The notes under the pieces: generated by a model
The model's database searches: none
Told to the model about the DNA's origin: nothing
What the model saw: the letters and a program-made list of their open reading frames with translations, nothing else
Shown here: positions 51,664-61,269 of the stretch, piece after piece
Position numbering within the stretch: the stretch's first letter is position 1
Layout of the letters: every line of letters starts with the position of its first letter
Made by a program: the position numbers and the translations under genes
Assembly: GCF_910585425.1 (NCBI RefSeq)
Contig: NZ_CAJUCP010000004.1
Location: forward strand, 53,196 to 117,195
DNA from: an uncultured Acetatifactor sp.
GTDB taxonomy: Bacteria; Bacillota; Clostridia; Lachnospirales; Lachnospiraceae
DNA: 64,000 bases
Reading direction: 5' to 3'

Positions 51664-53082
51664 ATGGGATGGAAGGACAAGGGGAACATACAGGATATAG
51701 AGGACATCAGGAAAAGGGCCGCCAGGTGCGGAAGAAGGGAGAGCGGGCAGGACGAGGCTGTCAAAAGGCAGGCGGGGGAGGACATGGTGATTCTGCTCCA
51801 GAACTGGAAGGAGCGGCTTCGGCGCTACCGGATCTACAGATTCTTCCTGGGCCTGTCGCTGGCCGCAAGCTGTACGGCGCTGGCGGCCATGCTGTATTAC
51901 CAGATTGACAGCAGCATCCCCTCTGTGATCAACGTGCGGGCCGGTGAAGCGGAATCCCTCCATCTGGGCATCCCGGCCAGGGGAGAGATCGTCAGCGTAA
52001 GCGACCAGGGGGTCAGCAATATCCCCCAGGGGGCAGTGGACATAGATTTGAGCAAGACATTCACCCTGAAGACAGCGCTGGAGTCGGGCTACCGGATGCA
52101 GGTGAAGCTCTTCGGCTTCATCACGCTGAAGAATGTGGACATCCAGGTCATCGAGGACCAGGAGCTGATCCCTGTGGGCGCGCCCATCGGCATCTATGTG
52201 AAGACGGACGGCGTCCTCGTAGTGGGCACGGGGGAATTCCAGGGGCCGGACGGCGTCAGCTATTCCCCGGGGAAATACATCCTGAAATCCGGCGATTATG
52301 TCCGGAAGGTGAATGGCCAGGCAGTGACGGAAAAAGATGATTTCATCCAGCGAATGAAGGACAGCGGCGGCCAGCCCGTGGTATTGACCATAGAGCGGGA
52401 GGGCGAGCTCATGGACGTGGAGATCACGCCCCAGCGGGATGCCACGGGCGACTACAAGATTGGAGTCTGGGTGCGGGACAACGCCCAGGGGGTGGGCACC
52501 ATGACCTACATCGACAGCCAGGGCAATTTCGGGGCTCTGGGCCATGGCATCACGGATGTGGACACCAGCACCCTGATGCACATGGAGGGCGGCACCCTCT
52601 ACCAGACGGACATCGTGGACATCCACAAGGGCTCCTCCGGAAACCCAGGGGAGATGACGGGCATGATCATCTATTCCGACGAGCGCATCCTGGGGGAGAT
52701 CACGGACAACAGCAACCGGGGAATCTTCGGGGTCTGCAACGCCAGGGCGCTGGAGATGGGGTTCAGGGAGCCTCTGCCCATCGGCCTGAAGCAGGAGATT
52801 GAGACCGGAATGGCCCAGATTCTCTGCACCGCGGACGGCATGACCAGATACTATGACGTGGAGATAACGGCGGTGCATTTAGACCGCGACAATGTGAACC
52901 GGGGGATAGAGCTCACGGTGACGGATCCGGACCTCCTGGCGCTGACGGGGGGAATCGTCCAGGGCATGAGCGGCAGCCCCATCATCCAGAACGGGAAGTT
53001 CATCGGGGCGGTGACCCACGTGCTGGTGCAGGATTCCAGGAAGGGGTATGGGATTTTTATTGAGAATATGTTGGAGCATTGA
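51664..53082 (+). CDS. spoIVB: SpoIVB serine peptidase
   Basis: A 472-residue S55 peptidase that, secreted from the forespore, signals activation of mother-cell sigma-K. One membrane helix (FFLGLSLAASCTALAAMLYY), a PDZ domain at about 205-280 (YSPGKYILKSGDYVRKVNG), and the peptidase domain with His in FGALGHGITDVD and the Ser in VQGMSGSPIIQNGK. ATG 51664 has CGGAGGAG nine bases upstream; an internal ATG at 51784 gives 432 residues, closer to usual length, but with poorer spacing. Confidence 0.93.
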   Translation: MGWKDKGNIQDIEDIRKRAARCGRRESGQDEAVKRQAGEDMVILLQNWKERLRRYRIYRFFLGLSLAASCTALAAMLYYQIDSSIPSVINVRAGEAESLHLGIPARGEIVSVSDQGVSNIPQGAVDIDLSKTFTLKTALESGYRMQVKLFGFITLKNVDIQVIEDQELIPVGAPIGIYVKTDGVLVVGTGEFQGPDGVSYSPGKYILKSGDYVRKVNGQAVTEKDDFIQRMKDSGGQPVVLTIEREGELMDVEITPQRDATGDYKIGVWVRDNAQGVGTMTYIDSQGNFGALGHGITDVDTSTLMHMEGGTLYQTDIVDIHKGSSGNPGEMTGMIIYSDERILGEITDNSNRGIFGVCNARALEMGFREPLPIGLKQEIETGMAQILCTADGMTRYYDVEITAVHLDRDNVNRGIELTVTDPDLLALTGGIVQGMSGSPIIQNGKFIGAVTHVLVQDSRKGYGIFIENMLEH

Positions 53083-53116
53083 GGCTGGGCAGCACAGCAT
53101 AAAAAGAAAAACGAGC

Positions 53117-53150
53117 CCTCGGCAGGCTTGCCTGCCGGAGGAGGCTGTTT
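53117..53150. terminator. Intrinsic terminator after spoIVB
   Basis: CCTCGGCAGGC and GCCTGCCGGAGG arms with a two-base loop, then CTGTTTT. It separates spoIVB from the convergent DUF4143 gene. Confidence 0.75.
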
Positions 53151-53209
53151 TATAGTTGCATGCCCAGCAAGCATCCAGATGACAGTGTATGACGACCATA
53201 GCACCATAT

Positions 53210-54439
53210 CTACGCCAGCAGCCAATCAATCAGATACAGCGACTTGATCCCATCATAGGAACTGATATAATTCCTGTCCATGGACAATACGATTTTCTCA
53301 TAATTGTCCGGTATCATGCGCAGGGACTTAAGCTCCCGCTCCCGGGTCTCCGGCGACAGCATGCTTTCCGTTACCTGGATATACAGCCTGTCGCTTGGCT
53401 TTTCTGCCATAAAGTCGATTTCGGCATCCCCCGCCTTTCCGATGTATACGCGATAGTCACGGCGGATGAGCTCCAGGAACACGATGTTTTCCAGAATGTG
53501 TCCCCGGTCCCCATCGCGATAGCCCAGGAGCATATTGCGGAAACCCATATCGATGATGTAGTTCTTCCCCAGGGTTTTCAGCAACTGCCTTCCCTTCACG
53601 TCATATCTGCCCACAGAGTAGAAGATAAATGCGCTGCGCAGCATGGAGATATATTTATCTACCGTTTTCCCTGCCACATTCCTGCCTTTTCCGGCATGGA
53701 TATCGCCTTCACTGGACAGGACATTGCCGATGCTGTTGGGAGAGGTGATGCTGCCGATATTGGAGCAGAGGAACAGTATGATCTTCTGGAGCATACCCTG
53801 ATCGGCCTGGCTGTTCCGCTGGAGAATGTCGCGCAATACCACCGTGGAGTAGATGCCTTCCAGCGCCTGATTGCTTCTTGCTTCGTTGAACTGGTATTCC
53901 CTGAGAATCGGCATACCGCCGAACTGCAGATATCGCTGGAACTTTTCCTCTGCCGTGACAGAAGGGGCGAAGTCGTAGAAGGTCAGGAACTCCTTAAACG
54001 ACAACGGCAGCATACGGATTTCCACATATCTTCCAGAAAGTAGGGTGGAAAATTCCGTGGAAAGCAGATATGCGTTGGAGCCGGTGATATAGATATCCAC
54101 ATCAAAGTCGAGACGGAAGGACTCGATGGCCTTTTCCCAATGCGCCACGGCCTGTAGTTCATCGAATATCAGATAGGTCTTGCCGCTCCTGGGGATGCGC
54201 TCGCTGACATAGTCATAGAAGGCGAGGTAGTCGGAAAGATTCCGATAACGCAGCGATTCCAGGTTCATGTGGATGATGTTGGCGTCGGCTGTGCCGCTGT
54301 CTGACAGGTATCGATGGAACAGGTCCAACAGGGAGGACTTTCCGCATCTGCGAATGCCTGTGACGATTTTGACCAGGTCCACATCCCTGTTTTGGATGAG
54401 CTGATTTAGATACTCGGGGCGATTGATAAGTTCAGTCAT
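53210..54439 (-). CDS. AAA ATPase with DUF4143 domain
   Basis: A 409-residue protein: Walker A GIRRCGKSSLLDLF, Walker B TYLIFDELQAVAHW, and a C-terminal DUF4143 nuclease-like domain with GKAGDAEIDFMAEKP. Many copies of this family occur in gut bacteria and archaea; a role in defence or mobile DNA is proposed, not proven. AGGAGGTG lies just upstream of the ATG at 54439. It is placed where spo0A would be expected. Confidence 0.9.
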   Translation of the reverse strand: MTELINRPEYLNQLIQNRDVDLVKIVTGIRRCGKSSLLDLFHRYLSDSGTADANIIHMNLESLRYRNLSDYLAFYDYVSERIPRSGKTYLIFDELQAVAHWEKAIESFRLDFDVDIYITGSNAYLLSTEFSTLLSGRYVEIRMLPLSFKEFLTFYDFAPSVTAEEKFQRYLQFGGMPILREYQFNEARSNQALEGIYSTVVLRDILQRNSQADQGMLQKIILFLCSNIGSITSPNSIGNVLSSEGDIHAGKGRNVAGKTVDKYISMLRSAFIFYSVGRYDVKGRQLLKTLGKNYIIDMGFRNMLLGYRDGDRGHILENIVFLELIRRDYRVYIGKAGDAEIDFMAEKPSDRLYIQVTESMLSPETRERELKSLRMIPDNYEKIVLSMDRNYISSYDGIKSLYLIDWLLA

Positions 54440-54466
54440 GATGCACCTCCTGATTTCCATATCTCT

Positions 54467-54562
54467 ATTATACCCATGAATCCGAAAAAAGCAAATAGTT
54501 TCAGACTTGCAAGTCGGAAACTTTATAAAATATCATAATATCAGATATATAAGTCTGAAACT
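54467..54562 (-). promoter_or_regulatory. DUF4143 gene promoter with upstream 26-base palindrome
   Basis: On the minus strand TATAAT (54472-54467) with a weak TTGCTT -35 (54494-54489). Just upstream lies a 26-base palindrome (54497-54522) with one mismatched pair, centred on GACTTGCAAGTC. A half site, AAGTCTGAAACT, is at 54551-54562. This is a likely operator for a dimeric regulator. The 54440-54987 gap otherwise has no gene. Confidence 0.6.
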
Positions 54563-54881
54563 TCTGATACATATCATATTTCCGAACCATGCATTAAAAA
54601 CTCATCATTCAGTTTGTGCGGATACCCTCCGAAGTATGCAGATAATTCATCGGCTGCATTTCTGTTTTGCCTAAATCGGAAAAGCAGCCTGGGAGGATAT
54701 ATGCTATCATGATATCACCGGAGCGAAATGCCCCTTCTGATGGAACGGACAGACAGGATCCTTCCGGCGCAGGCCCTGGGGAACAGGGAATGAGGCTGGT
54801 AAATTCCGACAAAATGGCGAAGAAGAAATTGTAAAAAATGAACAAAATTATATATTAGTGAAAAATATTTTCTAAATATAC

Positions 54882-54927
54882 TTGAATCCCCCCTCCAATT
54901 GTTTATAATGAACGTACATGCTTGTAC
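54882..54927 (+). promoter_or_regulatory. ABC-exporter promoter with operator
   Basis: TTGAAT (54882-54887), 16-base spacer, TATAAT (54904-54909). The palindrome GTACA-TGCT-TGTAC (54914-54927) begins five bases after the -10 box, where a bound repressor would block transcription. The regulator is not in the window. Confidence 0.65.
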
Positions 54928-54987
54928 AGATTTACCCGTTCAAATAGTGGGATCCGGCAGACAGCCGGCCCCGGGAGAGGAGATTCC

Positions 54988-56886
54988 ATGCAGAAGCAGA
55001 CAGAAAAGCGGACCGGAAAAGGGCGCAAACCCGGAAGCACCCGGGCGGCCGATGGCACAGCCTATTCCATCGGCGACAACTACAGATACGCCTTCCGCTG
55101 CCTGAGAGAGAAGGAAGGGCCGGGGGCCTTTGCCGTCTGCGCAGGCACCACGGCGCTGGGGATCCTGCTGCCCTTCCTGGAGTCCGCCATGGCGGCGGCA
55201 GTGGCGGCATGTCTCATCAGCGGGCGGGAGGCGGGAAGCATCCTGCTGCTGGTGGGGGGATACGTGATTCTGCTCCAGGCAGTGCGTTTCCTGTACAACC
55301 ATCTGCGGGAGACCCAGGGGAAGCTGCTGACCACATTCCGGATCGGCATGTGGATCGAATTCTACCGGAAATGCGTGGAGGTGGACGGGAGCTACATAGA
55401 GAGTGCCCAGGGACAGAGGAAGATGGCACAGGCCAGGGAGAACCTGTTCTCCGGGGAGGGCTCAGGAATCGAAATCTATGTGCAACTGTTCTGGACCGTG
55501 ATCTCCAATGGGCTGGGGCTGATCGTCTACGGGGTCATCGTGGGCAGGGCCAGCCTGCTTCTGCTGCTCCTTCTGCTGGGGCAGGTCCTGCTCATGGAAG
55601 CCTGGGAGAAGCCCCTGCGGGAAAAGACCTATGCCAGGATAAAGGAGAATGCCAGGAACCGGCAGGCCTTCTTCTACCTGCGCAGGGAGTCCATCGCCAT
55701 CGAGAGCGGGAAGGACATACGCCTGTACCGGATGGACAAATGGCTCCTGCGGGCTTTCCATGAGGTGGTGGACAGGATCGTATCTCTGGAGTACAGGACG
55801 GCGCTGGGCCCTCTGACGGGAGGGATCCTGGAGGGCATCTGCAGGCTCGTGGTGAACGGGATCGTCTATGGGTATCTGATCTGGCAGATGGTCCAGGGAA
55901 GCGTGACCCTTCCTGCATTCCTGCTGTACATAGGTATAGTGTCGGGGTTCGGCGTATGGATGAGAGGGCTGTTCCAGGCTCTGCAGCAAATCGTCCAGAC
56001 CAAGGGACATATGGACAGATACCGGGAATTCATGGACCTGGGCACAGGGGAGGAAGACGGGGAGGAAAAGGTGAAGAACCCGGGGACGCCCCACGAGATC
56101 CGGCTGGAGGACGTGTGCTTCCGGTATGAGGGAGGAGAGAAGGACACCATACACAATCTGAACCTGACCATCCCCGCCGGGGAGCGTCTGGCTCTGGTTG
56201 GGCTCAACGGGGCCGGGAAGACCACCCTGACCAAGCTCCTCTGCGGCCTCTACCGCCCCACCTCCGGGAAGATATATCTGGACGGACAGGATATGGCGCA
56301 GATGCCCCGGGAGGAGATCTTCCGTGAATATGCGGTTGTCTTCCAGGATGTGTTCTCCTTCTCCTTCCCCCTGGCGGAGAATGTGTCCTGCGTCAGGGAG
56401 GGGCTGGAGGATGTGAAACGGCTGGAGGAGAGCCTGGAAAAGGCAGGTCTGGCCGAGAGGGTCAGGGAGCTTCCCAAGGGAAGGCACACTGTCATGAACA
56501 AAGACCTGGATTCGGAAGGCGTGACCCTCTCCGGCGGCCAGATGCAGAAGATGATGCTGGCCCGGGCGCTGTACAAGGACTCTCCCATCGTCATCCTGGA
56601 CGAGCCCACGGCGGCTCTGGACCCTATCGCGGAGAGCAGGATGTATGAGAGCTACGATGAGATGATAAGCGGCAAGACAGGCATATTCATCTCCCACAGG
56701 CTCAGCTCCACACGGTTCTGCGACAGGATTCTGTACCTGGAGGGCGGATGCGTGGCGGAGGAGGGAAGCCATGAGGAGCTGATGGAAAAGGGAGGGGCCT
56801 ACGCGGAGCTGTTCAACCTCCAGGCCCAGTATTATCAGAAGGAAGAAATGCATTCCGGGGAGAAGGAGGAAGAGGCCCATGCATGA
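54988..56886 (+). CDS. ABC exporter, permease-ATPase half-transporter 1
   Basis: A 632-residue protein with six membrane helices (residues about 50-340) and a C-terminal ATPase: Walker A LNGAGKTTLTKLLC, Q-loop VVFQDVFSFSFPL, signature LSGGQMQKMMLARAL, Walker B VILDEPTAALDP. It pairs with the next gene (eight-base overlap) as a heterodimeric exporter of drugs, lipids or peptides. Substrate not evident. GAGAGGAGA precedes the ATG. Confidence 0.9.
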   Translation: MQKQTEKRTGKGRKPGSTRAADGTAYSIGDNYRYAFRCLREKEGPGAFAVCAGTTALGILLPFLESAMAAAVAACLISGREAGSILLLVGGYVILLQAVRFLYNHLRETQGKLLTTFRIGMWIEFYRKCVEVDGSYIESAQGQRKMAQARENLFSGEGSGIEIYVQLFWTVISNGLGLIVYGVIVGRASLLLLLLLLGQVLLMEAWEKPLREKTYARIKENARNRQAFFYLRRESIAIESGKDIRLYRMDKWLLRAFHEVVDRIVSLEYRTALGPLTGGILEGICRLVVNGIVYGYLIWQMVQGSVTLPAFLLYIGIVSGFGVWMRGLFQALQQIVQTKGHMDRYREFMDLGTGEEDGEEKVKNPGTPHEIRLEDVCFRYEGGEKDTIHNLNLTIPAGERLALVGLNGAGKTTLTKLLCGLYRPTSGKIYLDGQDMAQMPREEIFREYAVVFQDVFSFSFPLAENVSCVREGLEDVKRLEESLEKAGLAERVRELPKGRHTVMNKDLDSEGVTLSGGQMQKMMLARALYKDSPIVILDEPTAALDPIAESRMYESYDEMISGKTGIFISHRLSSTRFCDRILYLEGGCVAEEGSHEELMEKGGAYAELFNLQAQYYQKEEMHSGEKEEEAHA

Positions 56887-58717
56887 AGTGATAGCGACCC
56901 ACAGAGTGGGGTTCCGGCTGCTGAAGAAGATACATGAAACGGACCACAAGATCATTCCGGTATACCTGCTGCAGATCGTCTTCCAGCTGGCCCAGACCTA
57001 TATCAGCCTCTTTCTGACCGCAGGGCTGGTGGACGCGCTGCGCCTGGGGGAATTCAGACAGGCGATAGTCCTGACGGCAGCGCTGCTGGGGGCGAACCTG
57101 GTGGGAACCGTGCTGGTGAGCCTGACAGAGGCGGCGATCCGGGGGCTGCGCAACGTGGCGGGCCTGGCCATCTTCGTCTGGCTGCGGGAGAAGACCTTCT
57201 CCATGGACTATGAGACCATGGAGAACCCGGAGGTGGCGGAGAAAATCGCCTTCTCCGAGAAGACCTCGGATGCCTACGGCAGCCTGGGGATGGTGCTGGC
57301 CCGGTACAGGGACATCTTCCAGGCAGTCCTGAGCGTGATCCTGTCCACCTCTATGGTAATCTGGCTGTGCCTGACAAGACCGGCCGGATCCGGGACTTTC
57401 CTGGAGAGGCTGGCGGGGCCCCTTCCCTCTCTGCTGCTGTTCGGCTGCGCCCTGGCGGGGATGGCCTTCTTCTCCGGGAAAGTGTTCGTGAAGTTCTCCG
57501 AAAAGCAGAAGGCATACTTTGAGGCCAATACGGGGATGGAGATGAGGGAGGACTATCTGCTGAACCAGGTGTTCCTCAATGAGAAGGCGGGGAAGGTCAT
57601 CCGGCTCTATGGCATGCAGGACATGCTCATGGGGAACGCGGAGGAGGAGGTGAAGAAGAGCAAGGCCTACTGGGGCGGCATGTTCGACGTGATGCTCCGC
57701 ACCATCCAGGCCAACAACGGCCTGAACAGCCTGTTCGCCATAGGCTCCTATCTGCTGGTGACCGTAAAGGTGGTGACAAAGGCGATTACAGTGGGTGCCT
57801 TCACCCAGTATGTGGGCGCGCTGAACCAGTTCGGCAATGCCTGCTTCATCATCATCAACTGCCAGGTAAGGCTGCGGAATGTCTGCACCTACATGGAGAA
57901 GTTCCTGGCGTTCCTGGACATGGAGGGCAGCCATGTGAAGGGGACCCGGCCTCTGGAGGAGAGGAGGGACGGGGCATACGAGCTGGTATTCGAGGACGTG
58001 AGCTTCCGGTATCCTGGCAGCAGGGACTATGTGCTGAAGCATATCGACTGCAGGCTGAACATCAGGGGGAGGATGGCCCTGGTGGGGCCCAACGGCGCAG
58101 GGAAGACCACCTTCATCAAGCTCCTGTGCCGGCTCTATGAGCCGACGGAGGGGCGCATCACCCTGAATGGCGTGGACATCCGGGAGTATGACGAGGAGGC
58201 CTACAGGGCCCTGTTCAGTGTGGTGTTCCAGGACTTCAAGCTCCTGGCGTTCCCGGTATGGGAGAATATCACGGCCGGATTCGAACGGGATGACGATAAG
58301 ATATGGAAGGCCCTGGAGCAGGCGGACGCGGCGGACATCGTAAAGCGCATGCCGAAGCAGCTGGACACTTACCTCTATAAGTACCTGGAAGATGGGGTGG
58401 AGATCAGCGGCGGGGAAGCCCAGAAGATTGCTCTGGCCAGGGCACTCTACAAAGATGCGCCCGTAGTCATACTGGACGAGCCTACGGCGGCCCTGGACCC
58501 GGTGGCGGAGGCGGAAGTCTACTCCCGCTTCCAGGAGATGGTGGAGGGCAAGACAGGGATTTATATCTCCCACAGGATGAGCAGCTGCCAGTTCTGCGAT
58601 GAGATCCTGGTATTCCACGAGGGGGAGATCATAGAGCGGGGCAGCCATGAAAAGCTCCATGCCCTGGGCGGGAAATACACGGAATTGTGGGACGCCCAGG
58701 CCAGGTATTACGCCTGA
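56879..58717 (+). CDS. ABC exporter, permease-ATPase half-transporter 2
   Basis: A 612-residue partner: membrane domain (residues about 15-330), Walker A PNGAGKTTFIKLLC, signature ISGGEAQKIALARAL, Walker B VILDEPTAALDP. Both subunits keep a Glu after Walker B, so both ATPase sites look active. It ends with a strong terminator. Confidence 0.9.
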   Translation: MHEVIATHRVGFRLLKKIHETDHKIIPVYLLQIVFQLAQTYISLFLTAGLVDALRLGEFRQAIVLTAALLGANLVGTVLVSLTEAAIRGLRNVAGLAIFVWLREKTFSMDYETMENPEVAEKIAFSEKTSDAYGSLGMVLARYRDIFQAVLSVILSTSMVIWLCLTRPAGSGTFLERLAGPLPSLLLFGCALAGMAFFSGKVFVKFSEKQKAYFEANTGMEMREDYLLNQVFLNEKAGKVIRLYGMQDMLMGNAEEEVKKSKAYWGGMFDVMLRTIQANNGLNSLFAIGSYLLVTVKVVTKAITVGAFTQYVGALNQFGNACFIIINCQVRLRNVCTYMEKFLAFLDMEGSHVKGTRPLEERRDGAYELVFEDVSFRYPGSRDYVLKHIDCRLNIRGRMALVGPNGAGKTTFIKLLCRLYEPTEGRITLNGVDIREYDEEAYRALFSVVFQDFKLLAFPVWENITAGFERDDDKIWKALEQADAADIVKRMPKQLDTYLYKYLEDGVEISGGEAQKIALARALYKDAPVVILDEPTAALDPVAEAEVYSRFQEMVEGKTGIYISHRMSSCQFCDEILVFHEGEIIERGSHEKLHALGGKYTELWDAQARYYA

Positions 58718-58727
58718 TATCATAAGA

Positions 58728-58775
58728 CCCTCTGTGCAGGGTGCCATGAAGCCGGGGACCGCACAGAGGGCCATT
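58728..58775 (+). terminator. Hairpin terminator after the ABC pair
   Basis: CCCTCTGTGC/GCACAGAGGG arms with a 23-base loop, then CCATTTT. Confidence 0.65.
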
Positions 58776-58809
58776 TTATGACGGTTTTTCATAAATTTCC
58801 CCGAAACTC

Positions 58810-58838
58810 TTGACTTTGCGGGAGATATTTGGTAAAGT
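58810..58838 (+). promoter_or_regulatory. Sigma-A promoter with no clear downstream gene
   Basis: TTGACT, 17-base spacer, TAAAGT (58833-58838). The region to 59076 holds only a short unconvincing frame (58875-59072). It may express a small RNA ending at the hairpin near 59031, or be unused. Confidence 0.4.
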
Positions 58839-59024
58839 AAACCCATCCGCAGAAAATGTGGGTGTCAGAAAATCATGGTTTCTAAGGTTCTGAGCAGTAT
58901 TATTTGTCTGGTATGTCGAAAGTGTCCCGGATTGAGAGGAAATAGGCGAGAGGCGGCGTATGTCCGTATGATTTGGCGCAGAAAGGGAAGGATGGGCATG
59001 TTTCCCGCGCATGGCCCTGTGCAT

Positions 59025-59051
59025 AAAAAATCGGGGAGGAAGCCTCCCCGA
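59025..59051 (-). terminator. Intrinsic terminator of typA
   Basis: TCGGGGAGG/CCTCCCCGA stem; on the minus strand it is followed by six T (plus-strand AAAAAA at 59025-59030). Confidence 0.85.
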
Positions 59052-59076
59052 TATAGACAGATATCTCTCTGAGCCA

Positions 59077-60909
59077 TCACTTGCGCAGGGCCGCCCGCTT
59101 GCGCAGGGTGGGATCTAAGATTTTCTTGCGGATCCGCAGAGTGCTTGGCGTGACCTCCAGAAGCTCGTCGGTGTCGATGAAGTCCAGGCACTGCTCCATG
59201 GACAGGATCCTGGGCGGCACCAGGCGCAGGGCCTCGTCCGAGCCGGAGGCCCGGGTGTTGGTGAGCTGCTTCTTCTTGCAGACGTTCACCTCGATGTCCT
59301 CGCTCCTGCCGGTCTGGCCCACCACCATGCCGGCGTAGACCTTCTCGCCGGGGCCGATGAACAGGGTGCCCCGCTCCTGGGCGTTGAACAGGCCGTAGGT
59401 GATGGATTCCCCCGCCTCGAAGGCAATCAGGGATCCCTGCTTCCTGTACTGGATGTCCCCCTTGTAGGGCGCGTAGCCGTCAAATACCGTGTTCAGGATG
59501 CCGTTGCCCTTGGTGTCCGTCAGGAACTCCCCCCGGTAGCCGATCAGGCCCCTGGCGGGGATGGAGAACTCCAGCCTTGTGTAGGTGCCGCCGGAGATGC
59601 TGCCCATGTTCCGCAGCTCCCCCTTGCGCTGGCCCAGCTTCTCGATGACCGCCCCGGAGAACTCGTTGGGCACATCGATGTAGGCCAGCTCCATGGGCTC
59701 CGTGCGCTTGCCGTCCTCGTCCGTATGGTAGAGGACCTCCGCCTTGCTGACGGCGAACTCATAGCCCTCCCTGCGCATGTTCTCAATCAGGACGGACAGG
59801 TGCAGCTCGCCCCGGCCGGATACCTTGAAGCACTCGGTGGTGTCCGTCTCCTCCACCCGCAGGGACACGTCCGTGTTCAGCTCCCGGAACAGCCTGTCCC
59901 GGATATGGCGGCTGGTGACGTATTTCCCCTCCAGGCCTGCCAGGGGGGAATCATTAACCATGAACTGCATGGCGATGGTGGGCTCGCTGATCTTCTGGAA
60001 GGGGATGGGCACAACCTGCTCGGGGGAGCAGAGGGTGTCCCCGATGCGGATGTCCGCGATGCCGGAGATGGCCACGATGGAACCGATGCCCGCCTCCTTT
60101 ACCTCCGCCTTGCCAAGGCCGTTGAACTCGTAGAGCTTGCTGACCTTGACCTTTGCCTGCTTGTCCGGGTCGTGGTGGTTGCAGATGACCACTTCCTGGT
60201 TCACCTTAATAATGCCGTTGTCCACCTTGCCGATGCCGATGCGGCCCACGTACTCGTTGTAGTCGATGGTGCTGATCAGCACCTGTGTGCCGGCCTCGGG
60301 ATCTCCCTCAGGGGCGGGGATGTAGTCCACGATGGTCTCGAAGAGGGGCTCCATATTGGCGCCGTTTCCGTCGGAATCCATGGAAGCCACGCCTGTCTTC
60401 GCCGAGGCGTAGACAAAGGGGCAGTCCAGCTGCGCATCGTCCGCGTCCAGCTCCAGGAACAGCTCCAGCACCTCGTCCACCACCTCATCAGGCCTGGCCT
60501 CGGGGCGGTCTATCTTGTTGATGCATACGATGACCGGGAGCTTCAGCTCCAGGGCCTTGCGGAGCACGAACTTCGTCTGGGGCATGGGGCCCTCGAAGGC
60601 GTCCACCACCAGGATGACGCCGTTGACCATCTTCAGCACCCGCTCCACCTCGCCGCCGAAGTCCGCATGGCCTGGGGTGTCAACGATGTTGATTTTAGTC
60701 CCTTTGTACAGGACGGCGGTATTTTTGGAAAGGATGGTGATGCCCCTCTCGCGTTCGATATCATTGGAGTCCATGACGCGCTCCGCCACGTCCTGGCCTT
60801 CGCGGAACACGCCGCTCTGCTTCAACAGCTCATCCACCAAAGTGGTCTTGCCGTGGTCTACATGGGCTATGATGGCGACGTTCCTTACATCTTCTCTTTT
60901 TTGATTCAT
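59077..60909 (-). CDS. typA: Translational GTPase TypA/BipA
   Basis: A 610-residue ribosome-associated GTPase: AHVDHGKTTLVDELL, NIVDTPGHADFGGEVERV, NKIDRPEARPDEV; full-length with the C-terminal TypA-specific domain. It acts in ribosome assembly and stress adaptation. ATG at 60909 with GAGAGGT upstream chosen over 60918. Confidence 0.96.
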   Translation of the reverse strand: MNQKREDVRNVAIIAHVDHGKTTLVDELLKQSGVFREGQDVAERVMDSNDIERERGITILSKNTAVLYKGTKINIVDTPGHADFGGEVERVLKMVNGVILVVDAFEGPMPQTKFVLRKALELKLPVIVCINKIDRPEARPDEVVDEVLELFLELDADDAQLDCPFVYASAKTGVASMDSDGNGANMEPLFETIVDYIPAPEGDPEAGTQVLISTIDYNEYVGRIGIGKVDNGIIKVNQEVVICNHHDPDKQAKVKVSKLYEFNGLGKAEVKEAGIGSIVAISGIADIRIGDTLCSPEQVVPIPFQKISEPTIAMQFMVNDSPLAGLEGKYVTSRHIRDRLFRELNTDVSLRVEETDTTECFKVSGRGELHLSVLIENMRREGYEFAVSKAEVLYHTDEDGKRTEPMELAYIDVPNEFSGAVIEKLGQRKGELRNMGSISGGTYTRLEFSIPARGLIGYRGEFLTDTKGNGILNTVFDGYAPYKGDIQYRKQGSLIAFEAGESITYGLFNAQERGTLFIGPGEKVYAGMVVGQTGRSEDIEVNVCKKKQLTNTRASGSDEALRLVPPRILSMEQCLDFIDTDELLEVTPSTLRIRKKILDPTLRKRAALRK

Positions 60910-61013
60910 GATTATCATACCTCTCTGTGCGCGGCAGCCCTGGGGATTGCCGGATTGTCAACCTGTGTCTATCTTTGCCGATGGCTTTTTCAGGCACATT
61001 TTCAAACTGTTAC

Positions 61014-61042
61014 AGTATAGCACTATTTCCCGCGGGACGCAA
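61014..61042 (-). promoter_or_regulatory. typA promoter
   Basis: On the minus strand TTGCGT (61042-61037), 17-base spacer, TATACT (61019-61014). The predicted leader is about 100 bases. Confidence 0.6.
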
Positions 61043-61269
61043 GGATTATTGGGATGCGGAGGATTGGTTTTCGATTTTACATATATTTAGGAATGAAATA
61101 GAATGCGGATTTGCAAAAAATGACGAAGAGTGCGGTGAGAAATGGTACTAAAATGCCCGTTTCTATTGTATAAATAGTAATATCCAGCCGTTGGGATATG
61201 GATCCGTCAGGGGATGTCCCGCCGGAGGTGTTACCGGAAAAAGTCTTAGGACAAGAAGGGAGAACGAAA

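Noticed and set aside
54609..54845. 78-codon minus-strand frame between the DUF4143 and ABC genes
   Set aside because: No ribosome binding site, no recognisable fold and it crosses palindromic, A/T-rich control DNA.
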